The notes: generated by a model not told the origin, from the letters alone. 64,000 nucleotides of DNA from Cephalotus follicularis (GCA_001972305.1 BDDD01001633.1:186001-250000); one strand, 5' to 3'. Counted from the first letter of the stretch, positions 12,159-25,465 are shown. A program made the numbers and translations.

Positions 12159-12374
12159 TATTGTAAAATTAGTCAAAATTAGGTAAAATTAGGTATGAAT
12201 TATTATTCCAACACCATGATTACTATTCCAACAACCTCCTAAACTCCTATAAATAGGAATGTATTGTTAAGAAGAAATTAAGAAATTCATAATAAAAAAA
12301 TCTATTACTTTCTCTCTCAATCTATCTTTGTAGTATAATCTTTAATTGTTAGTTAATATCAGAAGTTTATAACA
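12159..12374 (+). repeat. Copia 5' LTR
   Basis: 216 bp, TATTG...ATAACA. It contains a canonical TATA box TATAAATA at 12248-12255, so U3 promoter function was once present. It pairs with 38472-38688. Confidence 0.93.
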
Positions 12375-12376
12375 CG

Positions 12377-12388
12377 TTATCAGCACGA
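12377..12388 (+). other. Copia primer-binding site
   Basis: TTATCAGCACGA lies two bases after the 5' LTR and resembles the initiator-Met tRNA complement (TGGTATCAGAGC) with changes. This variant is familiar from plant copia elements. Confidence 0.6.
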
Positions 12389-12621
12389 GACCCTATCCAA
12401 CTGAGATTTGAGGTAATTTAAATTAATTATATATATAATAACAAAGATTAAAGGTTTCATCGATTGGTCGGAGTACCGCCTATGTGTGAAAACGTATATT
12501 ATATATATACTAAAGTTTCGCGATTTCATCGTTTGTACGGAGTACCGGCGGCGTATAAAAACGTATGTCTCCATTATTACTTTAGCATATTACTTATATG
12601 TGCTGATCACCATATACGTGG

Positions 12622-14746
12622 TGTCACGTCCCGAACCGTGAGATGGGTCCCACGACTCGACACGTGGCAATCCGTATAATCATCATCATCATCATAAAAA
12701 TTTAAAACTTAAATAAATCATAACCATGATCCTTTATTTAATGTGTGGATGTACAGACCCAGTTCGATACATAAAAAAAATACACTGCTACAACCAACAG
12801 ATAAAATAAAATAAATACATAATTTATTCTTCGAGAATCCAACCATAAAGCGTACTGCCGGGGAGGAAGAACTTACTTCGCTCTTTATCCTTGACGCTGC
12901 TGCGATGTGCCACCACTACCTGTTCCTGTACCTGGCCCATTCAAAGGAATTTTCTTAAGTGCATGCCAGGGGACACATGTATATTTTCTTTACCATTCCT
13001 TATTTCTTCCCTTTTATACATGCAGAACATACAAGTGTGCATGGCACATGGCCATGCACAGGGCGCACGCCGTACATCATGCATGGCGCATGCAGTAATC
13101 TCACGAGCACATGCACGGCACATACACGTTTAACACTATCACAAGCTCAAGAGGCGCACCAAGCAAGAAAACTGCATTCCTCATAACATGCTCCTGTACA
13201 CTTACTAAGGAAGAGCTCATGGTGCAAGGCCTTAACGCCTTAGTACTGCACCATGGCTCTTACCAGTAGCGCCTCGGCACCTCAGTATGGCGCCTCACCT
13301 CAGCACCCCTGGCGCAGTTCCTCAGCACTTCTGGCATGCACAGGACGCATACAAGGTCTAGTGGAAAGCTATGGTAGAGGATGACGCCCGCATCAGTGAG
13401 CTTGGACCAAGGCAGCTCGGGCATGGTGGCAGCTCGGGCATGGCCTGGCAGCTCGGCCATGGAAGCTCAGCTCCTCAGCCCGGCTCCCCTGGCGTTATCT
13501 CCTCAAGCACGGCTCCTCGGGTACATGGCTTCTCTAGCGACATCACTTCGGCACTAGCTCCCCTGGCATTGGTCACCTCGGCACGGGCTCTCCTGGCGTT
13601 GGCAGTGGAGTTCGGGCATGGTAGGGGAGCTCGGGCATTACATCTCAGACGTGCTGGTCAAGCGCACACTTAGTTCCCTGGCATCCAAACGTTGGCGATG
13701 GAGCTCAACGTACATTTGGCATGGTTGCAGGGGTGATATACAGCATACTTGACGCCTGCACAGTGTACGCCAGCGACGAAGGGGGACTCGGTGCTTGCCG
13801 GCAAGGCGCTCGGCAAGTAGCCATGCTAGGACGCACGACCAGGGAAGTTCGAGTGCGTCTTGTGTCACCTCTGCAACTATGCCAACGTGCGAGACGCATT
13901 ATTGGTGCGCACGATCACAATACCAGGGACACTCAACAGTGATGCTTAGCGCCATTCATCAAAGTACAGTGTGTACGTGTCCCCAACTTAATCCAAAGAA
14001 CAATATAAAATTCCTAATACTAACAAATGCACTCAAAGCACAAACAATAAAGTAGTACACGATTAAATCATTCCAGGCAACAGACAAATCATAAAACACA
14101 CATAGCAGACACATACACACACACAAGCTGGTAGGCACTCGGATATGGAGTAACCTACCTGGGGTAAAGGTTGAAAACAGAGATTGCTTCCTTCCTCTTA
14201 ATTTCTGGATTTCCTCCGAAACTGGGCCTGCTACCTTTACTTTGCCAATTCCTTCTTCCTTGCACAAAGCCTTGCTCCAGGGAATGGTATTTATACCATC
14301 AGAGTGCAGGGGACATGGGGGCTCCATGGACAGCACCCACTTTGTCTCCTTCTTCCCACTATCTCATTCTCTCGAATTCTCTAGATAAAAATGTGTAAGA
14401 AATGACTAAAGTGTAGATCCCTGCCAGCTTCTCATTTTTATAATGACCCTTGAAAGAGTCTAGAACTCTTGAAAGAGCTCTTACGGGTACAGGCCTTTTT
14501 GCTGGGCTTGGGCCAGCATCCTACCACTTAGGACAAATTAGACTTTCCACTTACAAGCCCAAAAATCAAATTACTACATTAAATCCAACCCAAGGAGAAA
14601 AACATATTCTCTTTAGCCAAAGTTCACAAATTATATTACATTAAGGACCAAATAAATACAACATAAAATTCGGGCCCAACCCAAAAAGGAAAGAAAATAA
14701 TAACAAAGCCCAATAATAATTCTTTATAATATTTAGGGCTCTTACA
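12622..14746 (-). repeat. Family A 3' LTR (deleted form, 2125 bp)
   Basis: It starts TGTCACGTCCCG and ends GGCTCTTACA. Compared with the other LTR it lacks about 757 bp (19321-20078 of that copy); the join at about 12949 lies at a short AAT/TTC microhomology. A minus-strand TATA-like word (TTATAAAAA) lies at about 14437-14445. Confidence 0.92.
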
Positions 14747-14759
14747 TCATCCCCTCCTT
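14747..14759 (-). other. Family A polypurine tract
   Basis: On the minus strand the purine run AAGGAGGGGATGA directly precedes the 3' LTR, as expected for plus-strand DNA priming in LTR retrotransposons. Confidence 0.8.
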
Positions 14760-14783
14760 ACAGAAAACTCGTCCAGAGATTTA

Positions 14784-17700
14784 CTAGGATGAAAATAACT
14801 GGGGGTATTAAGCCTGCATATCATCTTCTTTTTACCAGGTAGCTTCTTCCACTACGTGATATTACCATAATACCTTCACTAACGAAATGGTTTTATTCCT
14901 CAATTGCTTAATTAGTAGGTAGAGAATCTGGATAGGTATCTCTTCGAAACTCAAATCCGTTCTCAACTCCAAAGGCTCCCATCGTAATACATGAGAAGGG
15001 TCGGGATGGTACTTCCGCAGCATCGAAACATGAAACACATTGTATACATCCGCCAGGCTGGGTGGTAAGGAAAGTTGATAAGTAACAGTGCCCACTCTCT
15101 CAAGGATCTCAAAATTTCCTATAAACCGAGGGGTCAACTTTCCTTTCTTGTCGAACCTCATAATTCCTTTAGTCGGAGAGACTTTAAGAAATACATGATC
15201 GGCCACAGCGAACTCCAAGTCTCGCCTGCGGTGGTCTGCATAGCTTTTCTGTTGACTTTGTGCTGTATGGAGTCTTTCCCGGATAACCTTTGCTTTCTCA
15301 ATTGTGTCTTGCACAAGCTTAGGTCCCACAAGACTCTGTTCACCCACTTCGAACCAACAGATCGAGGTTCTGCACTTCTTTCCATAGAGAGCCTCGAACG
15401 GCGCCATACCAATACTGGCGTGAAAACTGTTCCTGTACGAGAACTCTACTAGGGGTAGATGGTCTTCCCAACTACCTCCCCAATCCAAGACACACGCTCG
15501 TAGCATGTCTTCCAGCGTCTGTATGGTCCTCTCAGACTGTCCATCAGTCTGGGGATGAAAAGCTGTGCTAAAATTCAACTGAGTACCAAAAGCTTCTTAC
15601 AGTTTTCTCCAAAACCGATATGTAAAATGAGGGTCTCTGTCAGACACCATGCTAATCGGTACTCCATGGAGCCTTACAATTTTAGCAATATACAAATTTG
15701 CTAGCCGTGTGAGAGAAAAGTTTGTCTTGATCGCGAGAAAGTGTGCAGACTTAGTAAAGCGATCAACGATCACCCATATAGCATCACGACCATTCCTTGT
15801 TCCAGGCAGTCCTACCACAAAATCCATCGTTATGTGTTCCCATTTCCACTGTGCCACAGACAATGGCTGCAACAATCCTGCTGGTCTTTGGTGTTCTGCT
15901 TTAACCTGTTGGCATGTCAAACAGGAAGCAACATACTCTTCTATCTCTCTCTTCATGTTGTTTCACCAATAGTCCAGCTTTAGATCCCGGTACATCTTGG
16001 TACTCCCCGGATGTACGGAGAAACTGGATCGATGCACTTGTGACAACAGTTCATTCTTCAGTTCTTTATTGTTAGGAACACATATTCTGTCCTGATATCG
16101 GATTAATCCGTCGCCTTGTACAGAGAAATCCGTCTTCAAACCTCCATCTTCGCTCAAAGCTATCTTAAGCAGATCTTCATCGTTTGCTCTGAGCTTCACG
16201 GATTCGGTCCATTAACCATGGACGTGTCTGAATATGAGTAATGGTTAGGCAAGCCAATCGATGACTGAGGGCGTCTGCAACAACATTAGCCTTGCCTGGA
16301 TGGTACTGTATTTCACAGTTATAGTCATTGAACAACTCCATCCATCTTCGTTGTCTCATATTCAGGTCCTTCTGTGAAAATAGGTACTTTAAGCTCTTGT
16401 GATCGGTGTACACCTCGAACTTGGTACCATATAGGTAATGCCTCCATTTACGCAGAGCAAACACTATCGCCGCTAACTCAAGATCATGAGTTGGATAGTT
16501 CTCTTCAATGGGCTTTAGCTTTCTTGAGTCATAAGCGATCACTCTTCCATTCTGCATAAGGACACACCCCAGGCCACTGCCTGATGCGTCACTGTATACA
16601 ACAAAACCTTCATTGCCCTCTGGTAAGGCAAGGACTGGAGCAGCAGTCAGACGATACTTTAATTCTTGAAAACTCTGCTCACAAGCATCATCCTAGACAA
16701 AGGCAACATTCTTCTGTGTCAATCTTGTCAGAGGTGTAACTATCTTTGAAAATACTTCCACAAACCGACGGTAGTATCCTTCCAAGCCGAGAAAGCTACG
16801 GACTTCCGTCACATTCGTTGGTCGTTTCCAGCTTTTTACTGCTTCAATCTTTGTAGGATCTACTGACAATCCTGCCATGGATATAACATGACCAAGGAAT
16901 GTCACCTCTGACAACCAGAACTCACACTTACTAAACTTGGCATACAACCGGTGGTCTCTGAGAGTCCGTAATGCCAAGTGCAGGTGTTCACCATGTTCTT
17001 CCATGGACTTAGAATATATTAGGATGTCATCAATGAACACCACAATAAACTGATCAAGATATGGACTAAATATCCTGTTCATCAAGTTCATAAATGCTGC
17101 AGGGGCGTTGGTCACCCCGAAAGGCATTACTACGAATTCGTAGTGTCCATATCGTGATCTAAAAGCAGTCTTGGGAATATCTTTCGCTCTAACTCGGAGC
17201 TGGTGATATCCTAATCTCAGATCCAACTTAGAAAACACTGAAGATCCCTTTAGCTGATCGAACAAATCGTCGATATGTGGCAGTGGATACTTGTTCTTAA
17301 CTGTCACTTTATTCAACTGCCGGTAATCGATACACATTCGTAAGGATCCGTCTTTCTTCTTCACAAACAATACTGGTGCTCCTCATGGGGATACACTGGG
17401 TTTGATAAAACCTTTATCGAACAACTCCTGTAGTTGTACTTTCAATTCCTTTAACTAAGGAGGGGCCATCCGGTAAGGGGCTGTCGATACTGGAGCTGTT
17501 CCTGGTAGGAGATCTATAGAAAACTCCACATCTTTCTCAGGAGGTAAGGATGTTAGTTCTTCCTGAAATACATCCGGGTATTCGCAAACCATAGGAACAT
17601 CCTCCAACTTCGGTGTCCATTTACTGTCATCCGTAACATGCGCCAGGTAAGCAGCACAAACTTGTCTCAAGAGTCTGTCAGCCTGCAAAGCAGATATCAT

Positions 17701-18162
17701 GGAAACTGGCTGATGCTCTAACGTCTCGATAAACTGGAACAGAGACTGTCTTGGCAAATGGAAGGTTACAACCTTCTTATTACAATCCACATATGTATAA
17801 TGTTCTGACAGCCAATCCATACCGATAATCATATCAAGTTCGCCCATCGACAGCACTATAACGTCTGCCGGAAGAACATGTCCCGAAATCTCAATGGCAC
17901 AAGATCTACACACCCACCGGGAGGTAGCTGACTCTTCTACCAGTGTGCTGACCTCTATCATAAAAGGTAAAGGCTTGGGCTCCACATTCATACGACTTAT
18001 AAAATGAGAAGCAACATATGAATGGGAGGAGCTTGAATCAATCAATGTCCATGCCAAGTGCTGAGATACATAAACTGTACCTCCAATCACTGAGGCTGAT
18101 CCAGCTGCAGCTTGCTGATCCATAGCATATACTCTTCCTTGTACCGTAGGTACGGGTCCCAT
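14784..18162 (-). pseudogene. Chromovirus pol polyprotein (PR-RT-RH-INT-chromodomain), broken
   Basis: Protease lies at about 17455-18162, with the active site read as LIDSSSSHS where D(S/T)GA is expected, so it is probably inactive. RT lies at about 16693-17370 with a normal FIDDILIYS catalytic motif. RNase H lies at about 16177-16557 ([22 protein letters not shown]). Integrase (16199 down to about 14915) has [18 protein letters not shown] and [11 protein letters not shown], and an HHCC finger with CLTC. A chromodomain ([11 protein letters not shown], then VVEEATW) ends at a stop at 14784-14786, which places it with the Tekay/Del chromoviruses. Stops interrupt the frame at 17455, about 17386, about 16693, between the integrase finger and core, and within the chromodomain. 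A frameshift lies near 16190. Confidence 0.92.
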
Positions 18163-18196
18163 CGGCTGTTTGCCACGGTCTCCTCATGAACTGGAA

Positions 18197-18882
18197 CTAG
18201 GGCGGCCTTACTGGAACTTTCCTGTGATCGGTTTGAACCTTGTCCTGCTTGGTTTCCTGTGTTGGACTGGTTCTGAGGACATTGAGCAGTGATGTGGTCT
18301 GGAGCTCTACAACTCTAACACCGACCATATTTCCACCAGAAATCATCCAAAACATGGTTAGAGCGACCACAATATACACAGGGTTCAACAGACTCCAGTT
18401 CACCATCGGTAGGTTTAGAAGAACCTCCTTGCGAAGCCGTCCTCCGCTGACTCCTCCGTCGTGTATCACGACCGGGTCTTCTCTGCTGAGAACCACGAGA
18501 TTGTATTTCCAACCTCGAAGGTCCTGCTGGGCTACCAACACTACGGGAAGACTCTTCCTGTGTCAGCCCTAGAAATCCAGCTTCTCTCTTATCAATCTCT
18601 ACTTTAAAAGCATCCAAAAGTATGTGTCACTGGAAGACTCAATCATCTTCCACCAGTATTCCGCTTCACCTTTTTAACATATACATTGCATAACTCATAC
18701 ATTTAACTTATCTTCGCCCGTATTCTCTTCATAAGTCCTCTGAGTTCCTGTCGTGTAGGAGCAACAGCTTCGGCTCCATGAGCCACATTGACTTCCTCTT
18801 ATCTTTCCTTATTTCTACGGGTACGTCTCATTGACGACCCGGACCTCTCTCCTTGTACGTTCTTACTTCGTCGTCCTTCCAT
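18197..18882 (-). pseudogene. Chromovirus gag remnant with internal deletion
   Basis: A start Met at 18882 opens a basic N-terminus (MEGRRSKNVQGERSGSSMRR). The frame is then broken and jumps to the gag C-terminal half: an AEYWW segment, an Arg/Ser-rich stretch, then two Cys-His knuckles (CVYCGRSNH... and CRAPDHITAQC). The capsid-like centre, several hundred bases in intact relatives, is missing. The element could move only with a gag protein from elsewhere. Confidence 0.8.
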
Positions 18883-18972
18883 TCTGATTCATAAAAGAAC
18901 GGGTCAATATCCACACATTTATCTTATTTCCACTTGCCAAGGGTCCTATCCTGGCATATCCAGAATAGTACG

Positions 18973-18984
18973 GCTCTGATACCA
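18973..18984 (-). other. Family A primer-binding site
   Basis: On the minus strand this reads TGGTATCAGAGC, a perfect match to the 3' end complement of initiator-Met tRNA, five bases inside the 5' LTR. Confidence 0.92.
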
Positions 18985-18989
18985 AAACC

Positions 18990-21900
18990 TATCATGCCCC
19001 GAACCGTGGGATGGGCCCCACGACTCGACAAGTGGCAATCCGTACAATCATCATCATCATCATCATAAAAATTTAAAACTTAAATAAATCATAACCATGA
19101 TCCTTTATTTAATGTGTGGATGTACAGACCCGGTTCGATACATAAAAAAAATACACTGCTACAACCAACATATAAAATAAAATAAATACATAATTTATTC
19201 TTCGAGAATCCAACCATAAAGCGTACTGCCGAGGAGGAAGAACTTACTTCGCTCTTTATCCTTGACGCTGCTGCGATGTGCCACCACTACCTGTTCCTGT
19301 ACCTGGCCCATTCAAAGGAATGGGTCAGCAACCCTGGGGGTTGTGTAGGTTACCACATATACGGGCACATACCAGAGGAACAATAATAAATGCAGAGGAG
19401 AAATAAATATGCATGCCTACATGAATGCAGATCACAAACCATAACATAGCATAATCATCCTTTGTCCTCGGACTACTCTACTCAAATCATACATAACAAT
19501 CACTTAACAAAGGAGTCTAGTCCGGTCATCCTATGGTCTGGTCAGTGTGTAAGGTTCACCTTTAGGCTCACAAGCCAGCGGAATTCTCCTCCAGGTTCAC
19601 CTGCAGAGCGGAATTCGCCCTTTGCTCACCTGCTCTGGCGGTTCACCCTTTGGATCACCAGCTCTAGAGGAATTCACCTTTAGGTTCACCATTAGGCGGA
19701 TTCGCTAGAGGATCACCTGCCTCGCGATATTCACCCATTGGGTTCACCTGCTCGGCGGAATTCTCCCCAGTTGGGCTCACCTGCCAGGGACAACATCCTT
19801 ATACTTCCTTTCCTATGTCCATTTTATTTATCATATTCATTTCCTTAACATCCATATTTCATACAAGTAGCCTGACCAGAGTATAAAAGAGTGCATGGAG
19901 CATTCTCATGCACAAAGCCCAAGTCCAATTTACTTGCATGGCGCATGCATAGCCATATTCATCACTTAGATACCTGTCCTGGGAAGCATGCTCATGCATA
20001 AACGATTTCCTTATTCTTTGTGGGCGCATGCGGAGCCAATTCTCATTATGTAATAATAGCCCGGGGGCATAAACAATTTCTTAAGTGCATGCCAGGGGAC
20101 ACATGTATATTTTCTTTACCATTCCTTATTTCTTCCCTTTTATACATGCAGAACATACAAGTGTGCATGGCCACAGGGCGAACGTCGTACATCATGCATG
20201 GCGCATGCAGTCATCTCATGAGCACATGCACGGCACATACACGTTTAACACTATCACATGCTCAAGAGGCGCACCAGGCAAGAAAACTGCATTCCTCATA
20301 ACATGCTCCTGTACACTTACTAAGGAAGAGCTCATGGTGCAAGGCCTTAACGCCTCAGTACTGCACCATGGCTCTTACCAGTAGCGCCTCGGCACCTCAG
20401 TATGGCGCAGTTCCTCAGCACTTCTGGCATGCACATGATGCATGCAAGGTCCAGTGGAGAGCTATGGCAGAGGATGACGCCCGCATCAGTGAGCTCGGAC
20501 CAAGGCATCTCGGGCGTGGTGGCAGCTCGGACATGGCAGCTCGACACCAAGGCTACTCGGGCATGGTGGCAGCTCGGGCATGGCAGCTCGAGCATGGCCT
20601 GGAAACTCGGCCATGGAAGCTCAGCTCCTCACCCCGGCTCCCCTGGCGTCATCTCCTCAGGCACGGCTCCTCGGGTACATGGATTCTCTAGCAACATCAC
20701 TTCGACACTAGCTCCCCTGGCATTGGTCACCTCGGCATGGGCTCCCTTGGTGTTGGCAGTGGAGTTCAGGCGTGGTAGGGGAGCTCGGGCATTACATCTC
20801 AGACGTGCTGGTCAAGCGCACACCTAGTTCCCCGGCACCCAAACATTGGCGATGGAGCTCAACGTACATTCGGTATGGTTGCAGGGGTGATATACAACAT
20901 ACTTGATGCCTGCACAGTGTACGCCGACGAGGAAGGGGGACTCGGTGCTTGCCGGCAAGGCGCTCGGCAAGTAGCCTTGCTAGGACGCACGGCCAGGGAA
21001 GTTCGAGCGCGTCTTGTGTCGCCTCTGCAACTATGCCAACGTGCGAGACGCATTATTGGTATGCACGATCACAATACCAGGGACACTCAACAGTGATGCT
21101 TAGCGCCACTTATCAAAGTACAGTGTGTACGTGTCCCCAACTTAATCCAAAGAACAATATAAAATTCCTAATACTAACAAATGCACTCAAAGCACAAACA
21201 ATAAAGCAGTACACGATTAAATCATTCAAGGCAACAGACAAATCATAAAACACACATAGCAGACACATACACACACACAAGCTGCTAAGCACTCAGATAT
21301 GAAGTAACCTACCTGGGGTAAAGGTTGAAAACGGAGATTGCTTCCTTCCTCTTAATTCTGGATTTCCTCCAAAGCTGGGCCTTTTAGCTTTACTTTGTCA
21401 ATTCCTTCTTCCTTGCACAAAGCCTTACTCACAAGGAATGGTATTTATACCATTAGAGTGCAGGGGACATGGGGGCTCCATGGACAGCACCCACTTTATC
21501 TCTTTCTTTCCACTCTCTCATTCTCTCAAATTCTCTAGATAAAAATGTGTAAGAAATGACTAAAGTGTAGCTCCCTGCCAGCTTCTCCTTTTTATAATGA
21601 CCCTTGGAATAGTCTAGAACTCTTGAGAGAGCTCTTACGGGTGCAGGCCTTTTTGCTGGGCTTGGGCTAGCCTCCTCCTACTTAGGCCAAATTAGACTTT
21701 TCACTTACAAGCCCAAAAATCTAATTACTGCATTAAATCCAGCCCAAGAAGAAAAACATATTCACTTTAGCCCAAGTTCACAAATTATATTCCATTAAGG
21801 ACCAAATAAATACATCATAAAATTCGGGCCCAGCCCAAAAAGTCAGGAAAATAATTACAAAGCCCAATAATAATTTTTTATAATATTTAGGGCTCTTACA
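18990..21900 (-). repeat. Family A 5' LTR (2911 bp)
   Basis: It starts TATCATGCCCCG (the expected TG changed to TA) and ends GGCTCTTACA. It is the fuller copy, with the GGTTCACC minisatellite at about 19550-19790 and the CAGCTCGG-rich array at about 20370-20600. Confidence 0.92.
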
Positions 21901-22153
21901 CGTGGTGTAAAACATTGTTATTATTTACTGTTCTAGAGGTACCATTTGTCTACTGGAATTGCCCGAGACTTAGTGGGAACCTATATGTTTAATATCTAAC
22001 GGTATCACCTTACGATGTATAGGTGAGAACCCGTTAACTGTTTATATTACTTGCTTTATGATCAATTTTATTTATTGCAATTATCTGATATTTTGTTCAA
22101 GTAATAATCTAAGTATGCATATTATCATATATCTATATATATTTATTATTGCA

Positions 22154-22327
22154 AACCGTTATCATCACTTGAGGTGGTGACTTAGTGGTAGGAAGCCGCT
22201 CGTTCATACATGAGGTCTGACATTTGAGCTCGGCAAGCCCCATTATGCTCAAGTAGTCTCATACCCTGATTAAATCTGGAAAAAGTGAGCGTGACCTATA
22301 ATTGCACCAATGAGGTCCCAATTTTTT
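22154..22327 (+). mobile_element. Possible tRNA-derived SINE in copia leader
   Basis: A 174-bp stretch lies between perfect 8-bp direct repeats TTATTGCA (22146-22153 and 22328-22335). It carries a pol III box-A-like word (TGACTTAGTGG at about 22178), a weak box-B-like word about 40 bases on (GGTCTGACATT) and ends in a T run. This layout fits a tRNA-headed SINE. No known SINE family is claimed, and box B is poor. Confidence 0.42.
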
Positions 22328-22399
22328 TTATTGCAGTAAACTTTATTTATTTACTATGCTTAAATGACATTTATTTTTATCTTTTGATTCAGTATAAAA

Positions 22400-23466
22400 A
22401 TGGCAAACATTGAAAATCGAAAATTTATTGTTCTTGATATTTATGGAAAGAATTATCTATCATGGGTACTTGATGTGAAACTGCATTTGAGTGCTAAGAA
22501 ATTAAGGCACACAATTTATGAAGATAATGCAACATCAAATGAGGAACGCTCCACTGCGCTGATTTTCCTAAGGCATCATATTGATGATGGCCTGAAATAT
22601 GAATATTTGGCTGTTGAAAATCCACTTGAACTGTGGCAAAACCTAAATGATAGATTTGAGCACTTGAAAGCTGTTGTACTGCCAAATGCATTGAATGATT
22701 GGTCACAACTATAATTTCAAGATTTTAAAATAGTTTCAGAATATAATTCCACGTTGTTCAAAATTGTATCACAACTAAAGATGTGTGGTGAAGTTATCAC
22801 CGAGGATATGTTGTTGGAGAAAACATATCGAATATTTCATGCATCCAATGTGTTACTGCAACAACAGTATAGGTTGCATGGGTTCAAGAAATATCGTGAA
22901 CTAATTGGATCTCTTCTTATTGCGGAGCAAAGTAATGAATTACTCCTGCAAAATCATGAAAATCGTCCGACTGGTTCAGCCCCTTTACCAGTGGTAAATG
23001 CAACATCGTTCCATTTTGGAGGACGAGGAAAAGGGCTTGGACGAGGACGTGGAAGAGGACATGGCAGTGGAAGAAATCAAAATTTCTTGGGGCCACGTAA
23101 TAATAATAGTATGAAATGGCAAAATCCTGATACAAAACAACGTTAAAAGTGGCGCAATCCTGGACAATCCAGTAATGATGAACAAACCCAAAATAGAAAG
23201 GGTAATTGCAACCAATGTGGTATGGAAGGTCAATGGTACCGTGCTTGTCGCACAGCGAATTATTGTGTCGACTTATATCAAGCTTCTCTAAAAGAGAAAG
23301 ACAAACGAATTGAAACAAATTTTATAGGTCATTGTGACCATTTGGAAACTACGCAATCAGACTTTGGTTCAATGGGTATAACCCATATGGACATTGGTGA
23401 TTTCGTAACTGATTCAAACGAGAAAATGAATCAAGTGATTGTCGACGAAGACTTCCATATCGGTTG
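22400..23466 (+). pseudogene. Copia gag, broken
   Basis: It opens MANIENRKFIVLDIYGKNYL, typical of plant copia gag (UBN2-like). It continues through in-frame stops near 22712 and 23144 and a frame that ends at 23466. Conserved pieces include WVLDVKLHL, LWQNLNDRF and QLKMCGEVITEDMLLEKT. The zinc knuckle reads CNQCGMEGQWYRAC, with Gln replacing the zinc-binding His. An Arg/Gly-rich block precedes it. Confidence 0.88.
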
Positions 23467-23576
23467 ATGTTATGTGCTATTGTTTTAATGTTTATCATTT
23501 TTTAATAAAGTGCTTATAAAGTTAAATATAACATAGTTATATTTATTAATAACATGTGTGTTTTTATCTATAGATC

Positions 23577-24727
23577 ATTATACAATGGATATTGGAGATA
23601 TATGCATACCTGACAGTGCAACAACACACACAATACTCTAGAGTGAAAAATATTTTTCACATTTGACAATAGCAAAGGCTGATGTAGGAACAATTTCTGG
23701 TACATCAGACCTAATTGAAGGTTCTGTGATGACCAGCTTTGTGTTATCAAATCGAACACAAATGCGCATCACAGATACTTTATATTCGACAAAGTCTAGA
23801 AGAAATTTGCTTAGTTTCAAAGATATTCACCTTAAAGATTATCATATTAAAACCACAAATGAAAATGACAAAGAATATCTTTATATCACTGGTAATGCTT
23901 CCGACCGAAAGCAACTATTGGAGAAACTCATTAAGCTTTCTTCTGGGTTATACATTATGAAAATTAGAGCAATTGAATCTCATAATGTTGTGAATTCAAA
24001 AGTCATAGACTTAAAAGGGTTCATGATTTGGCATGAACGGCTAGGCCACCCAGGAGTGACAATGATGCGTCGAATCATTGAAAGTTCACATGGCCATCCA
24101 CTTAAAAAGTAGAAAATGCTATTGAATAATGAGAACCATTGCTTTGCTTGTTCGCAAAGAAAACTCATTATAGGACCATCTACAACAAAAGTGATTGTAA
24201 AATCTCCAAAATTTTTAGAGAGAATTCAAGGAGATATTTGTGGACCGATTAATCCACCATCTGGACCATTTTGATATTTCATGGTCTTCATAGATGCATC
24301 GACAAGATGGTTGCATGTATGCTTACTTTTAACTCTCAATGTTGCATTTGCGAGACTATTAGCTCAAATAAATAAATTACGAGCACAATTTGTAGATCAT
24401 CCTATAAAGTCTATTCAGCTAGATAATGTTGTTGAATTTTGTTTCAAAGCATTTGATGAATATTGTATGGCAATAGGAATTTCCATTGAACATCCTGTTC
24501 CTCACGTATACACCCAAAATGGGTTAGCCGAATCTCTTATCAAAAGATTTCAATTGATTGCTCGTCCTTTATTGATGAGATCAAAGTTACCCATTTCAGT
24601 TTGGGGACATGAGATATTGCATGCTGCGACTCTTATACGTATAAGACCGACTGCATATCATAAGTATTCTCTATTGCAACTGGTTCTTGGTCAAGAACCA
24701 AACATATCCCACTTAAGAGTGTTTGGA
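23577..24727 (+). pseudogene. Copia protease and integrase part of pol, broken and cut by an insertion
   Basis: The protease active site reads IPDSATTHTIL (DSA for the usual D-S/T-G/A). Next come the GAG-pre-integrase region with WHERLGHPG and the integrase core with GDICGPI, QLDN and GLAES in place of the DDE positions. Stops fall near 24110 and 24274. The frame reaches LRVFGCA and is cut there by the solo LTR at 24733; it resumes at 35987. Confidence 0.9.
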
Positions 24728-25465
24728 TGTGCTGTAACGACCCGAATTCCCTTTTGTACTATTCATGCATATATTGTACCGTATTGTACTGTACTGAATT
24801 GTATTGAACTGTATTATACTGTATTGAATTGAGATAATCCCATACTTATTGTAATTGTATTGATTATATGCATGTATAGTCGGGATTTTGGGCTGAGTTT
24901 CGGAGAATCGGCAGAATTGACTATATAAGTCAATTCTCTTGCCATTTTGCTCTCATTCTCACTTTTCCCATTCTTCTCCCTCTCTCTATCCTTCTCCTCC
25001 TCTCTCTCCCAGCCGGTAGCCTTCCTCTTCTTCTTGCAGCTCCAGATTTGCTGCTCCAACGGCACATAACGATTGCAAGTCTCTTTCTTGCGGATTGAAC
25101 AACATAGCAGCTGATTCTTGAGTGATTTTAGTTGATTAATTGATTGGAAGCTCAACTTTTGAAGCTTCGGTTATAGGTAGGACTTCTCTACTTGAATTTC
25201 CTATTGCTTAATTGCATGATTGATTGAATTGCATGATTGATTGAATTATTGAATGATTATATTGTATAGAATTGAAAAACTAGGGTTTTTATTGATATCC
25301 TCGATCTAACTGATCTAGAAGGATTAAATTGAAATTACAAGGTTGTAACAAGTTTTACTAACCTTAAATGATTGACTTTAACCCTTAGTTTTCAAAGAAT
25401 GGCTTTAAATTGGATTTTGACTTGATATTGGCCATTTTTTCTGCACAAAAAATGACCATGCCTAG

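Larger units (their letters stand above)
12622..21900 (-). mobile_element. Ty3/gypsy chromovirus (Tekay/Del-like), family A, nested in copia leader
   Basis: The element is flanked by a perfect 5-bp duplication CGTGG (12617-12621 and 21901-21905). The plus-left LTR is 12622-14746 and the plus-right LTR is 18990-21900. Coding order on the minus strand is gag, protease, RT, RNase H, integrase and chromodomain, which is the Ty3/gypsy chromovirus order. The PBS is at 18973-18984 and the PPT at 14747-14759. The gag gene has a large internal deletion and pol carries several stops, so the copy cannot act alone. Its LTRs are more alike than those of the copia host, which fits later insertion. Confidence 0.95.

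Noticed and set aside
13371-13942. Ala/Ser-rich open frames, repeated at 20368-21248
   Set aside because: They are the same LTR array in two LTR copies; open frames come from base composition.
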